Positions 21,530-28,266 of a stretch of 29,288 nucleotides of DNA are shown here, one piece after another. Under the pieces are notes generated by a model. It ran no database searches. It was not told where the DNA came from and saw only the letters and a list, made by a program, of their open reading frames with translations. Each line of letters begins with the position of its first letter. The first letter of the stretch is position 1. Both the position numbers and the translations under genes were made by a program. The DNA is from Candidatus Woesearchaeota archaeon CG11_big_fil_rev_8_21_14_0_20_43_8. Its GTDB lineage: Archaea > Nanobdellota > Nanobdellia > Woesearchaeales > CG08-08-20-14. The stretch lies in assembly GCA_002762705.1 (NCBI GenBank), contig PCVE01000077.1, forward strand, positions 1-29,288, read 5' to 3'.

Positions 21530-22075
21530 ATGCAAGAAGAGACTATGATCAATAATATATTGAAGAAAGGGTGGAGCATATTCAGGCAGAGCTATGTGAC
21601 ACTCATAATCAGTACAATAATCGCGGCATTGATGATGCTTTTGGTCGTCACTATTCCACCGATGATATTCGGATTGTTCTATGTGGCTATACAGCTTGCC
21701 AAAGGCAAGAGCGTCAGGGCAAAGGACGTCTTCAAAGGATTCGACCATTTCCTCAGAAGCTGGGGACTGACTCTGCTTATGTTGCTTGCTGTCGGACTTG
21801 GACTTGTGCTTCTCGTGATCCCTGGGCTGCTGTTGCTTATCTTATACCAGTTCGCGTTCGCGATCTCGCTACTTGAAGACCGAAAAGCATATGATTCACT
21901 AAAACGGAGCTATGAGCTTGTGAAGAAGAATTTCTCGTTTTCGCTTGTGTTCTTTGTGATCATGATGGTCATAAGCGCTATCGGCGGGCTGACGCGTTTT
22001 GGTGTGTTTCTGACTGTACCATTCACGATGGTATGTTCGGTTTTGGCAGCCATGGAGCTTGTTAAGAAGAAGTGA
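21530..22075 (+). CDS. Polytopic membrane protein (YciC/DUF975-like)
   Basis: 181 aa. Hydrophobic segments at about 22-42 (VTLIISTIIAALMMLLVV), 44-56, 76-110 (long, LTLLMLLAVGLGLVLLVIPGLLLLILYQFAFAISLLED) and 135-175. The pattern FKGFDHFLRSWGLTLL...LLVIPGLLL...AYDSLKRSYELVKKNF matches the broad glycerophosphodiesterase-membrane-domain / YciC group of integral proteins. No enzymatic domain is visible. Function unknown. It is divergent from the amidoligase operon, so a link to it (for example export) is possible but unproven. An oligo-T terminator follows. Confidence 0.75.
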   Translation: MQEETMINNILKKGWSIFRQSYVTLIISTIIAALMMLLVVTIPPMIFGLFYVAIQLAKGKSVRAKDVFKGFDHFLRSWGLTLLMLLAVGLGLVLLVIPGLLLLILYQFAFAISLLEDRKAYDSLKRSYELVKKNFSFSLVFFVIMMVISAIGGLTRFGVFLTVPFTMVCSVLAAMELVKKK

Positions 22076-22092
22076 TTTTTTTTACTTTTTTT
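22076..22092 (+). terminator. Oligo-T terminator
   Basis: T8 (22076-22083) and T7 (22086-22092) follow directly after the stop at 22075, as in archaeal intrinsic terminators. Confidence 0.6.
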
Positions 22093-22134
22093 CTTCATAC
22101 AAAGTGGGTCTGTGATAGATTTTTGATTCCAAAA

Positions 22135-22143
22135 TAATATAAA
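22135..22143 (+). promoter_or_regulatory. TATA box of the isochorismatase-like gene
   Basis: TAATATAAA lies 24-32 bp before ATG 22167; leaderless transcript expected. Confidence 0.55.
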
Positions 22144-22166
22144 GCACATCAATATTCTTTCGCAAC

Positions 22167-22511
22167 ATGAAAAAAGGATTAGTCGCTGTGCATCTGGTGG
22201 ATGACTGGAAGTGTAAGAAGAATAATTCTCGGATTTTGGAACTCGCAAAAGATTATTCTCCATACATATACCAGATGGATTCATCTACTAAAGAGCCAGA
22301 CTATGGGATCGGGGCAAGGATAGTGATTCCAAGTCTACAGATGATAAATCTCAGTTTCCAACTGAGTGAACTTGAACGGGTCTTAAAAGCTGACCAGATC
22401 GAAGAAGTACATGTGGTGGGTTATTTTCGCGACTTATGTGTCGCAAGGACTGTACATGTGCTTACAAGCAATTTTTATGCTAAGATGCTTGATGATTATT
22501 GCCCACTCTGA
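22167..22511 (+). CDS. Short isochorismatase-like hydrolase homologue
   Basis: 114 aa, well below the family's usual 170-200. The N-terminal strand VAVHLVDDW carries the possible catalytic Asp, and VHVVGYFRDLCVARTVHVLTSNFYAKMLDDYCPL matches the family's hGxxTDxCVxxTxxxA block, with Cys near residue 95 in the nucleophile position. The central part, which in nicotinamidase/isochorismatase holds the catalytic Lys and metal ligands, is much reduced. It has its own TATA box and no frame break, so it looks like a minimal or decayed family member rather than a sequencing artefact. Activity is uncertain. Confidence 0.6.
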   Translation: MKKGLVAVHLVDDWKCKKNNSRILELAKDYSPYIYQMDSSTKEPDYGIGARIVIPSLQMINLSFQLSELERVLKADQIEEVHVVGYFRDLCVARTVHVLTSNFYAKMLDDYCPL

Positions 22512-22541
22512 ATCTATTTTCCCTTCTATGAAGTACAAAAA

Positions 22542-22550
22542 AATTTAATA
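22542..22550 (+). promoter_or_regulatory. TATA box of the WYCRYYMGRR protein gene
   Basis: AATTTAATA lies 25-33 bp upstream of ATG 22575; leaderless transcript expected. Confidence 0.5.
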
Positions 22551-22574
22551 TCTGAAAAAAAGTGCATATCCAAT

Positions 22575-23078
22575 ATGAAGAAGCGTATACTCGTCAATGA
22601 TAAGATGCAGAATGGTTACATCTATTTTCTTACTGAACCGATCGGAAAGAATTTTTATCCAGACTTCAAACCAGAACTCACACCAAAACAGATGCTTAAG
22701 ATGGGTGTATTTGGCGGGAAGTATATGACTGATTGCAGAAAAGAGTTTCCAGAGGATTGGTTTTCAGATGCCAGGCTTTGTTCGGAGTTCCATGACCCGA
22801 CAATGAATTATTTCGGAGTTAACGCATCAAAACCATTATCTTATTGGCAAGATAGGGGGTGGATTTATCCTGAAGATCCTCGTGGCTGGTTCCAGTGGTA
22901 TTGCCGTTACTATATGGGCAGAAGATGTCCTGATGATGAAAGGCAGATTAAGAGATGGAAAGCGATGAAGCGGCACATCGCCCAGATAACGAAGAACTGT
23001 CCTGAAGGTTTTCTGGAATGCAGGAAAAAACAACGACAAGCTCTTCTTCATTGGGCATATGACAGTCGGAGATTCTAG
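22575..23078 (+). CDS. Conserved unknown protein rich in Trp/Tyr (GWFQWYCRYYMGRR motif)
   Basis: 167 aa. The centre, about residues 45-130, has GKYMTDCRKEFPEDWF, NYFGVNASKPLSYWQDRGWI, DPRGWFQWYCRYYMGRR and DDERQIKRWKAMKRHIAQI. The density of Trp, Tyr and Arg and the ordered motifs suggest an old, conserved family with a structured aromatic/basic surface. I believe similar proteins occur in bacteria and eukaryotes but cannot name a domain or function. No membrane segment. Leaderless start at ATG 22575. The last codons overlap the convergent TspO gene by 4 bp. Confidence 0.8.
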   Translation: MKKRILVNDKMQNGYIYFLTEPIGKNFYPDFKPELTPKQMLKMGVFGGKYMTDCRKEFPEDWFSDARLCSEFHDPTMNYFGVNASKPLSYWQDRGWIYPEDPRGWFQWYCRYYMGRRCPDDERQIKRWKAMKRHIAQITKNCPEGFLECRKKQRQALLHWAYDSRRF

Positions 23079-23530
23079 TTCAATATCGCGATCGTCGCAT
23101 TTAGGATGGACGCGAATGTCACCCATAAAACATATGGCACAAGCAGATATGCGGCGGCGTGCGAAATTGGATAAAAATTTATGATCGTCACAAGTATCGC
23201 TATCCACAAGACGACAATCTCAGCGAACGCGATCCATGGCATGTTGAGGCCGAAGAACAATGGCGTCCATATCGCGTTTAGGAACAGCTGCACTGCGAAT
23301 ATAGCTATCGCGGCTTTATTTCCGCCGATGTTCCATATAATGTACAAAGATATGCCCATCAATGTGTAAAGTGTGATCCATGCAGGGCCGAACACCCAAC
23401 CTGGCGGGTTGAATGATGGCTTGACTATGCTAGCATACCAGCTGCCTGTGCCGGTCCTTGTGAATAGCGCGCCAAGTATACCCGCAAGCTGGCAGATGAC
23501 GATGCTGATGATGAGTCGAGTGATGTTCAT
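23075..23530 (-). CDS. tspO: TspO/MBR (translocator protein) family membrane protein
   Basis: 151 aa with five transmembrane helices, the family standard. Signature residues include WYASIVKPSFNPPGWVFGPAW (helix 1-2 loop), TLMGISLYIIW, QLFLNAIWTPLFFG and a Trp-rich helix 4-5. TspO binds and may degrade or move porphyrins and is tied to stress responses; in archaea its role is unproven. Minus-strand TATA-like AATATAAATAGG at about 23550-23561 overlaps the stop of the next upstream gene and predicts a leaderless start at ATG 23530. Confidence 0.95.
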   Translation of the reverse strand: MNITRLIISIVICQLAGILGALFTRTGTGSWYASIVKPSFNPPGWVFGPAWITLYTLMGISLYIIWNIGGNKAAIAIFAVQLFLNAIWTPLFFGLNMPWIAFAEIVVLWIAILVTIINFYPISHAAAYLLVPYVLWVTFASILNATIAILN

Positions 23531-23561
23531 GATATCTTTTTTTGATATTCACCTATTTATA

Positions 23562-24740
23562 TTATGTGTTATCGGCAATTCGATCTCTCCATAATTTTCT
23601 TAGTTCGATCTTCTGCTTAGAGATATCTCCTAAGAACTCTTTATATCCAAGCCATCTGTTCTCGCCTGTGTATGTATAGAAATACTTTATGTCATCATCA
23701 GTCATCATGAGCGAGATATAGTTACTTTGCTCTATCTCTTCGTTGTCATCATATACGACAAGTCCACTTCCAATTGAGCTGAGGTAGTTGCCTTTCTGCG
23801 GTTCTATGAGTGCTGCATCTTTCAATGAGGGATATATCTCTGATGTCGAAGATATCGCATCATCTGTCAGGGCCACGACACAGTGTCCGGTCGACTGTCC
23901 GAGGAATTGTCCGCAGACAGGATACATGTATGTGCCAAAAGATGTGACTTCTATTGGCTCTGTGTCTGAATAATAGAATTTGTTGTGATATGTCAAGAAT
24001 GTGTTGTGTCCGGAGCTTGGCTGGAAAGAGAATATCCTTATCTGCTTACGGTCGTATTTCAGTTTCATGCATCTTTCTACTAAGTAATTGTATTCTGCTG
24101 TGAAAAGAAAAGCAGTGTCCTCGCAGTCACCTCCCTTGTTTTTCCAGATCTCGCTTAGATTCTGCAGGAAATCAGACTTGTTGACATTCAATGAATCGTA
24201 TTTGTAGATCACATTGTACTTATATGAATTCGTGAATGGGATGCATGTTAATTTTATGTCGCAGCTGTCTTCATCATATGCCAGGCAGTCTGAATACAGA
24301 TCCAATTTGACGTCTCTATATTCATTTAGTTCGCTTATGTCACGCTGGTCACGGAACCAGTCGATTGATGCCTGTATATGTGTCTCGAATATCGTGAGGT
24401 TGCCCATCAGGTCTGTGAATTCATTGACATAAGTCGTTGATAAGTCGTCGTATTCGGATTCTAGTTTGTCTGTCTTCTTTTTTAGGGTTCCATGTGATGC
24501 CGCTAGCGATTCATAGCTCTGGTTCAGTTCATCTGATATCTTCTTCAGCGATGCGAACTCGCGCGCTGTTGAATCAAGCTTGTCCTGTATACTGTCTCTT
24601 TCGGTCTCAAGTGTTTTTATCTCTTCAGATTTCAGATCGAGCGAATTGTTCACATCTATGATGATGTTGTGTCCATATATTATGGTTATGACAAGGCAGA
24701 CAATCACGCTAATATACACGATGTCTTTTAGGGATCTCAT
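23562..24740 (-). CDS. Membrane-anchored coiled-coil protein with transglutaminase-like domain
   Basis: 392 aa. One N-terminal transmembrane helix (residues 8-24), a coiled coil of about 75 residues (35-110), and then a papain-fold transglutaminase-like domain: WKNKGGDCEDTAFLF with Cys206, and STGHCVVALTDD with His286 and a following Asp. Several paired Cys (152, 160, 166) may form disulfides, so the domain is likely outside the cell. This resembles the bacterial/archaeal transglutaminase-like proteinase group, which cuts or remodels cell-surface proteins. ATG 24740; no clear TATA box. It is divergent from the IMPase-family gene. Confidence 0.8.
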   Translation of the reverse strand: MRSLKDIVYISVIVCLVITIIYGHNIIIDVNNSLDLKSEEIKTLETERDSIQDKLDSTAREFASLKKISDELNQSYESLAASHGTLKKKTDKLESEYDDLSTTYVNEFTDLMGNLTIFETHIQASIDWFRDQRDISELNEYRDVKLDLYSDCLAYDEDSCDIKLTCIPFTNSYKYNVIYKYDSLNVNKSDFLQNLSEIWKNKGGDCEDTAFLFTAEYNYLVERCMKLKYDRKQIRIFSFQPSSGHNTFLTYHNKFYYSDTEPIEVTSFGTYMYPVCGQFLGQSTGHCVVALTDDAISSTSEIYPSLKDAALIEPQKGNYLSSIGSGLVVYDDNEEIEQSNYISLMMTDDDIKYFYTYTGENRWLGYKEFLGDISKQKIELRKLWRDRIADNT

Positions 24741-24772
24741 AAGAATTATTATCTTGTTATGGCTTTTTCAAT

Positions 24773-24796
24773 CTTTCGGACCGAAAGGTATAAATA
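24773..24796 (+). promoter_or_regulatory. Palindrome plus TATA box before the IMPase gene
   Basis: CTTTCGG-A-CCGAAAG (24773-24787) is a perfect inverted repeat with one central base, directly joined to GGTATAAATA. Its right arm CCGAAA sits where a BRE would be, so TFB binding and a dimeric regulator could compete. Start codon ATG 24821 is about 28 bp from the TATA box. Confidence 0.55.
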
Positions 24797-24820
24797 CATA
24801 AGTGTATTATTTACACTAAA

Positions 24821-25612
24821 ATGGACCACATACTTGAGATTGCGGTTGAAGCGGCCCACGAAGCTGGCGATATAATGAAGAAGATGAGATCCACATTCAC
24901 AAAAGAGATAAAAAAAGACGGGACACCAGTGACTGATGCAGACAAAGCCTGTTCAAAGGCGATCCGTGAGATGATTCTTGGAGCATTTCCTGATCATGGC
25001 TATCTTTGCGAAGAATCCGGTTTTGTGAAAGGCACATCTGAGTTATGGTGGGCGACTGACCCGATAGATGGCACTTCTAGTTACATAAACGGAGAGAAGA
25101 CAGCAGTTGTCAGCATCGCGATGTTGAATGGAAGTGAAATCGAATTAGGCATCATCTATAATCCATTCACAGATGAATTCTATGCTGGCGCAAAGGGTAT
25201 GGAGACAAGATTGAATGGAACTCTGATACACACAAATCATGAGACAGAATTATCTGGCGCGGTTGTGAACTTCCAGATCTCCGATACACATCTGGATGAT
25301 ATCATCGGACTATACAAACTGAGCGCAGATGACAAGATCGGAAAACTGGTCAGCCTGAAAGGGTCGACCGCATATGCGTTCTCGCAGATAGCTGATGGGA
25401 GCCAAAGCGTCTACATCGCGCATTCAAGAAGGCCTGCCAACGCATGGGATATCTGCGCAGGCATATATTTCGTAAGGAGCGTCGGTGGGATTGTCACTGA
25501 TTGGAAAGGTAAGGACATTGTATCTCCATTCGAAGTTGATAATTTGGTGGTGTCTGCGAATCAGGATGTCCATGAGCAGGCGCTCAGCGCCATTGCTGAT
25601 ATCTTGAGATAG
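24821..25612 (+). CDS. Inositol monophosphatase / FBPase / CysQ family phosphatase
   Basis: 263 aa. CEESGF (Glu64, Glu65), WATDPIDGTSSYINGE (Asp80, Asp83, Gly/Thr) and, near the end, PANAWDICAGIYFVRSVGGIVTDWKG are the metal-binding and substrate motifs of the family. PVTDADKACSKAIREMI also fits. Members hydrolyse inositol-1-phosphate, fructose-1,6-bisphosphate or 3'-phosphoadenosine phosphates with Mg2+; the sequence alone does not decide among these. Leaderless promoter. The last 29 bp overlap the convergent transglutaminase-like gene. Confidence 0.9.
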   Translation: MDHILEIAVEAAHEAGDIMKKMRSTFTKEIKKDGTPVTDADKACSKAIREMILGAFPDHGYLCEESGFVKGTSELWWATDPIDGTSSYINGEKTAVVSIAMLNGSEIELGIIYNPFTDEFYAGAKGMETRLNGTLIHTNHETELSGAVVNFQISDTHLDDIIGLYKLSADDKIGKLVSLKGSTAYAFSQIADGSQSVYIAHSRRPANAWDICAGIYFVRSVGGIVTDWKGKDIVSPFEVDNLVVSANQDVHEQALSAIADILR

Positions 25613-26123
25613 CTTCAGCGTCAGAGAGTATCTTCACTTTCTTGTGTTGTATATCAAAGCGCTGGTACGCGATATCCACAAACAGCTTTTTTCTTATGTC
25701 TCTTTTTGGATAGACCACTGCGCATGCATGTCTCACTCTTTTTTTCTGGAAATCTTTTATCACTGAGACATATGATGAACATAGTCCGATGCTTCTTGTC
25801 AATGCGATATATAGAAATGCCATCTCGCCGCAGATCCCTTCTCTGTTCCTGAAGACTTCTAATGAATTGCTGTAGCCAAACTCTTTCTTTGTCGTACCAT
25901 AACTGATGTGTTCCATGCACCAGTCGAAGATGCTCTTTGCTTTGGATCGTTCAGACTTAAGCGCAGAAGTTCGCCTGTTGACCAGCCGCACCAGTTCGGA
26001 GTCGACAGCGAATGGGTTCATGACTGATTCATCTGCAAGTATGACTCGATAAGATAATCCTGATACATCGACAGATGATTCTTCTTTTCGCTTCTCTTTA
26101 AGCAAAGTCGCAAGATCTCCCAT
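25584..26123 (-). CDS. Small transglutaminase-like protein
   Basis: 179 aa. The catalytic triad of the transglutaminase-core fold is visible: Cys98 (NREGICGEMAFLYIAL), His132 (RVRHACAVVYP) and Asp150 (KLFVDIAYQRFD). The domain fills most of the protein, and no signal peptide or membrane segment is seen, so it is probably cytoplasmic, unlike its neighbour at 23562. The start codon ATG 26123 lies 18 bp from the shared box A, the same promoter layout as both PIN toxins. Its 3' end overlaps the IMPase gene by 29 bp. It may be protease- or amidase-like; the substrate is unknown. Confidence 0.83.
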   Translation of the reverse strand: MGDLATLLKEKRKEESSVDVSGLSYRVILADESVMNPFAVDSELVRLVNRRTSALKSERSKAKSIFDWCMEHISYGTTKKEFGYSNSLEVFRNREGICGEMAFLYIALTRSIGLCSSYVSVIKDFQKKRVRHACAVVYPKRDIRKKLFVDIAYQRFDIQHKKVKILSDAEAISRYQQWR

Positions 26124-26140
26124 GAAAAGTGGTAAGTTGA

Positions 26141-26188
26141 GGTGCTTAATATAACACGATGGTCATTTTTCGGAAGATTTTCGGAAAT
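26141..26188 (-). promoter_or_regulatory. Shared promoter/operator box, copy A
   Basis: GGTGCTTAATATAAC (26141-26155, plus strand) contains the minus-strand TATA. 25 bp from its start begins TTTTTCGG, in two 11-bp tandem units TTTTCGGAAGA (26167-26177) and TTTTCGGAAAT (26178-26188). It serves the transglutaminase gene and also lies about 12 bp upstream of the RHH 2 TATA box, so it could control both. Confidence 0.8.
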
Positions 26189-26198
26189 TCATTCCAAA

Positions 26199-26210
26199 GA
26201 TATATAAATA
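26199..26210 (+). promoter_or_regulatory. TATA box of RHH antitoxin 2; decides its start
   Basis: GATATATAAATA lies 24-35 bp before ATG 26234. The reading frame is open back to 26159, but that part lies upstream of the TATA box and is not expected to be translated. Confidence 0.6.
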
Positions 26211-26233
26211 ACTTAGTCTTACTTAAGCTTACC

Positions 26234-26512
26234 ATGGAATCCATAACCATCAAAGTCGAAAAACGCTTCGCTCAGGAGATCGAGAAAGCGATGCATCCGT
26301 ATTACAGCACTAAGACTGAATTCATCAGAGAAGCGATAAGGGAGAAATTGAAACGACTTCATGATGATTCGTTAATGCGTGATCTTAGGAAAAAACTCGG
26401 CGCGGCGAAAACCAAGACACCGCTTCATAGGGATCGAGAGATCCGAGAAGAAGTCGGCCGAAAAATGCTTGCAGAGTTTGAAGAGGAATTAGCTAAGGAA
26501 AAGTTAAATTAA
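26234..26512 (+). CDS. Ribbon-helix-helix antitoxin-like protein 2
   Basis: 92 aa from ATG 26234. RHH domain: strand MESITIKVEKRFAQEIEKAM, then YYSTKTEFIREAIREKLKRL. A long charged helical tail (DLRKKLGAAKTKTPLHRDREIREEVGRKMLAEFEEELAKEK) is suited to wrapping a PIN toxin. It converges with PIN 2, the 3' ends overlapping by 9 bp (26504-26512), the same tail-to-tail layout as module 1. Box A just upstream is a candidate binding site. Confidence 0.85.
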   Translation: MESITIKVEKRFAQEIEKAMHPYYSTKTEFIREAIREKLKRLHDDSLMRDLRKKLGAAKTKTPLHRDREIREEVGRKMLAEFEEELAKEKLN

Positions 26513-26923
26513 ACTTTCTGGGTTAGTTACTTGCGTGATGTCTACTAATCGCTCAAAGTGATGGTCTCTAGTGATTAAAACTGCATGATTGTCTCTTGCT
26601 AAAACTGCATGAAGCGCATCTGAGAATGGGACATCATGCATTTGGCAGAGCTTTCTTGCTATTTTTCTTTGATTATACTTTACATCTACTTTGATCAGTC
26701 CTTGTTTCTCTTTTGCGATGCTGAAAATTTCAGTAATTTGTCTACTATCGTATTCTTTTTTTAATTCATCTTCTACAACTTTGGAATAAAGAATAAAATC
26801 ATGGTTTCTCAATATTGCATAAATTGCTTGTAATGCAAATTCTCCAAGTGGCCTTATCCCATCATCTCGGTTTTCATAATAATCTCTCCAGATCGCGGTG
26901 TCGAAGTAATACCTTTTTTGCAT
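26504..26923 (-). CDS. PIN-domain toxin-like ribonuclease 2
   Basis: 139 aa. Asp8 (YYFDTAIWRDYYENR), a central Glu pair (SKVVEDELKKEY), Asp near 99 (VPFSDALHAVLARDNHAVLITRDHHFERL), giving the metal site of PIN ribonucleases. It shares motif order with PIN 1 (FxDTxIxxxxW, DALHAVLARDxHAVLITRD versus DIMHMILSKRxGAILVTRD), so the two are the same subfamily. Own promoter in box B, start 19 bp from the box. Convergent and overlapping with RHH 2. Confidence 0.88.
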   Translation of the reverse strand: MQKRYYFDTAIWRDYYENRDDGIRPLGEFALQAIYAILRNHDFILYSKVVEDELKKEYDSRQITEIFSIAKEKQGLIKVDVKYNQRKIARKLCQMHDVPFSDALHAVLARDNHAVLITRDHHFERLVDITQVTNPESLI

Positions 26924-26941
26924 TGATTTTTGGGTGGTTCA

Positions 26942-26984
26942 GGTGCTTAATATAACGCGAGGGTCATTTTTCGGATATTATCCG
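26942..26984 (-). promoter_or_regulatory. Shared promoter/operator box, copy B (PIN 2)
   Basis: GGTGCTTAATATAAC (26942-26956) is identical to copy A, and TTTTTCGG begins at the same 25-bp offset (26967). Here the distal half is different: CGGATA-T-TATCCG (26972-26984) is an inverted rather than tandem repeat. Copies A and B are in the same orientation and bracket RHH/PIN module 2. Confidence 0.78.
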
Positions 26985-27020
26985 TCTTGAAACATGCTTT
27001 TTTCGGTTCGCAACCAATGC

Positions 27021-27030
27021 CTTTATATTC
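27021..27030 (+). promoter_or_regulatory. TATA box of the deaminase gene; decides its start
   Basis: CTTTATATTC lies 22-31 bp before ATG 27052, favouring that codon over the in-frame ATG at 27037, which is only about 12 bp from the box. Confidence 0.55.
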
Positions 27031-27051
27031 TGCTATATGCTGGATTGTTGT

Positions 27052-27501
27052 ATGTCAATGGAACTTGCAGTCGAGGAAGCGAAGAAAGGCATGAAGAGAA
27101 ACGAAGGCGGACCATTCGGCGCAGTCATCAAAAGGAACGGAAAAATCATCGCGATAGCGCATAATACTGTTCTCAAGGAAAAGGATCCGACATGCCATGC
27201 CGAGATAAACGCGATAAAGAAAGCTTGCAAAAGATTGAAACGCTTCGATCTTTCAGACTGCGAGATATATTCAACATGCGAACCCTGCCCCATGTGTCTT
27301 TCTGCGATATTGTGGGCGAGGATAAAAACACTACATTATTCTTCAACTAGAAAAGATGCAAAAGAAGCAGGCTTTGATGATTCTGAGTTTTATGATGTGT
27401 TTAGCGGGAAAAAGAAAAGTAAACTAAAAGTCATCAAACAAAAAACAAAGAACTCTTTATTTCATGAATGTATGGAAAAGGAAGACAAAGTGCTATACTG
27501 A
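27052..27501 (+). CDS. Guanine-deaminase-like CMP/dCMP-deaminase superfamily enzyme
   Basis: 149 aa from ATG 27052. Zinc ligands His49 (THAE-type block DPTCHAEINAIKKACKRL) with proton-donor Glu51, and Cys79/Cys82 (STCEPCPMCLSAILWARI). The block TRKDAKEAGFDDSEFYDVF is the mark of the short Bacillus-type guanine deaminases rather than TadA, which points to guanine to xanthine plus ammonia. tRNA-adenosine deaminase remains a weaker alternative. Cytoplasmic; a single-gene unit with a short T-run terminator. Confidence 0.88.
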   Translation: MSMELAVEEAKKGMKRNEGGPFGAVIKRNGKIIAIAHNTVLKEKDPTCHAEINAIKKACKRLKRFDLSDCEIYSTCEPCPMCLSAILWARIKTLHYSSTRKDAKEAGFDDSEFYDVFSGKKKSKLKVIKQKTKNSLFHECMEKEDKVLY

Positions 27502-27511
27502 TTCTTTTTTT
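27502..27511 (+). terminator. Oligo-T terminator after the deaminase
   Basis: T7 at 27505-27511 directly follows the stop and reaches the convergent ABC permease stop codon. Confidence 0.45.
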
Positions 27512-28266
27512 CACGCTTCCATCTTCGAGAACAGATAGCTTCCTAATGCCATGAACACGAATGAGAGTATCATGAGTACAGAAAGATCTAGTAGGATGCC
27601 AAAGTGCGATGTTCCGATGAGAAAGAACCTTAGCGCGTCGACGCCGTATGCTAACGGATTTAGCTTAGTTATAGTGATCACAGCAGACGGCAATCCTTCA
27701 AGCGGGAAAAGTGCGCCCGACATGAAGAAGATCGGCATGATAAGGAAATTGACGATAAGCTGGAATCCGTGCATGTCTTCCATGCGGGATGCCATGGCAG
27801 TCCCAAGAGCCGTGAATATTATCGCGACAAGACCCATGACAAGTATCGCAGGTAGCATCATAAGGATGCTCATCGGCCGGAATCCAAATATCATCGAGAG
27901 CAGGAGGATTATTCCGCCCTGCGCCATCGCTATGGTGGCGCCGCCAAGAGTGCGTCCAAACATGATGGCAAAACGCGACACTGGCGCGACAAGAGTCTCT
28001 TTGAGAAATCCGAACTGCTTGTCCCAGATGACCTCGATACCTGTGAATGTAGATGTGAAAAGTATTCCCATAGAGATAATGCCTGGCGTAAGGAACTGTA
28101 GATAGTCGCCGCCGCCAGCTTTCTGGAATATTGGTCCGAAACCAAAACCAAGAGCGAGCAGGAAAAGGAGCGGCTGGCCAAGAGAGCCGATCATGCGCGG
28201 CTTCGATCGGAAATATCTTTTCAATTGCCTAAGCCAAAGCACATAGACGACACGGATGAAGCTCAT
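27511..28266 (-). CDS. ABC-2 type transporter permease (DrrB-like)
   Basis: 251 aa with six predicted membrane helices, full ABC2_membrane length. Motifs: FLTPGIISMGILFTSTFTG, IWDKQFGFLKETLVAPVSR, MPIFFMSGALFPLEGLP and KLNPLAYGVDALRF, all typical of the daunorubicin-resistance-type export permease. It forms an exporter with the upstream ATPase, whose stop overlaps this start by 4 bp. The substrate is unknown (lipid, drug or polysaccharide). Confidence 0.92.
   Translation of the reverse strand: MSFIRVVYVLWLRQLKRYFRSKPRMIGSLGQPLLFLLALGFGFGPIFQKAGGGDYLQFLTPGIISMGILFTSTFTGIEVIWDKQFGFLKETLVAPVSRFAIMFGRTLGGATIAMAQGGIILLLSMIFGFRPMSILMMLPAILVMGLVAIIFTALGTAMASRMEDMHGFQLIVNFLIMPIFFMSGALFPLEGLPSAVITITKLNPLAYGVDALRFFLIGTSHFGILLDLSVLMILSFVFMALGSYLFSKMEA

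Noticed and set aside
21412..21579. N-terminal extension of the C39-like peptidase with a hydrophobic start that could mimic a signal peptide
   Set aside because: It lies upstream of the operon's own BRE/TATA promoter and overlaps the divergent membrane protein gene.
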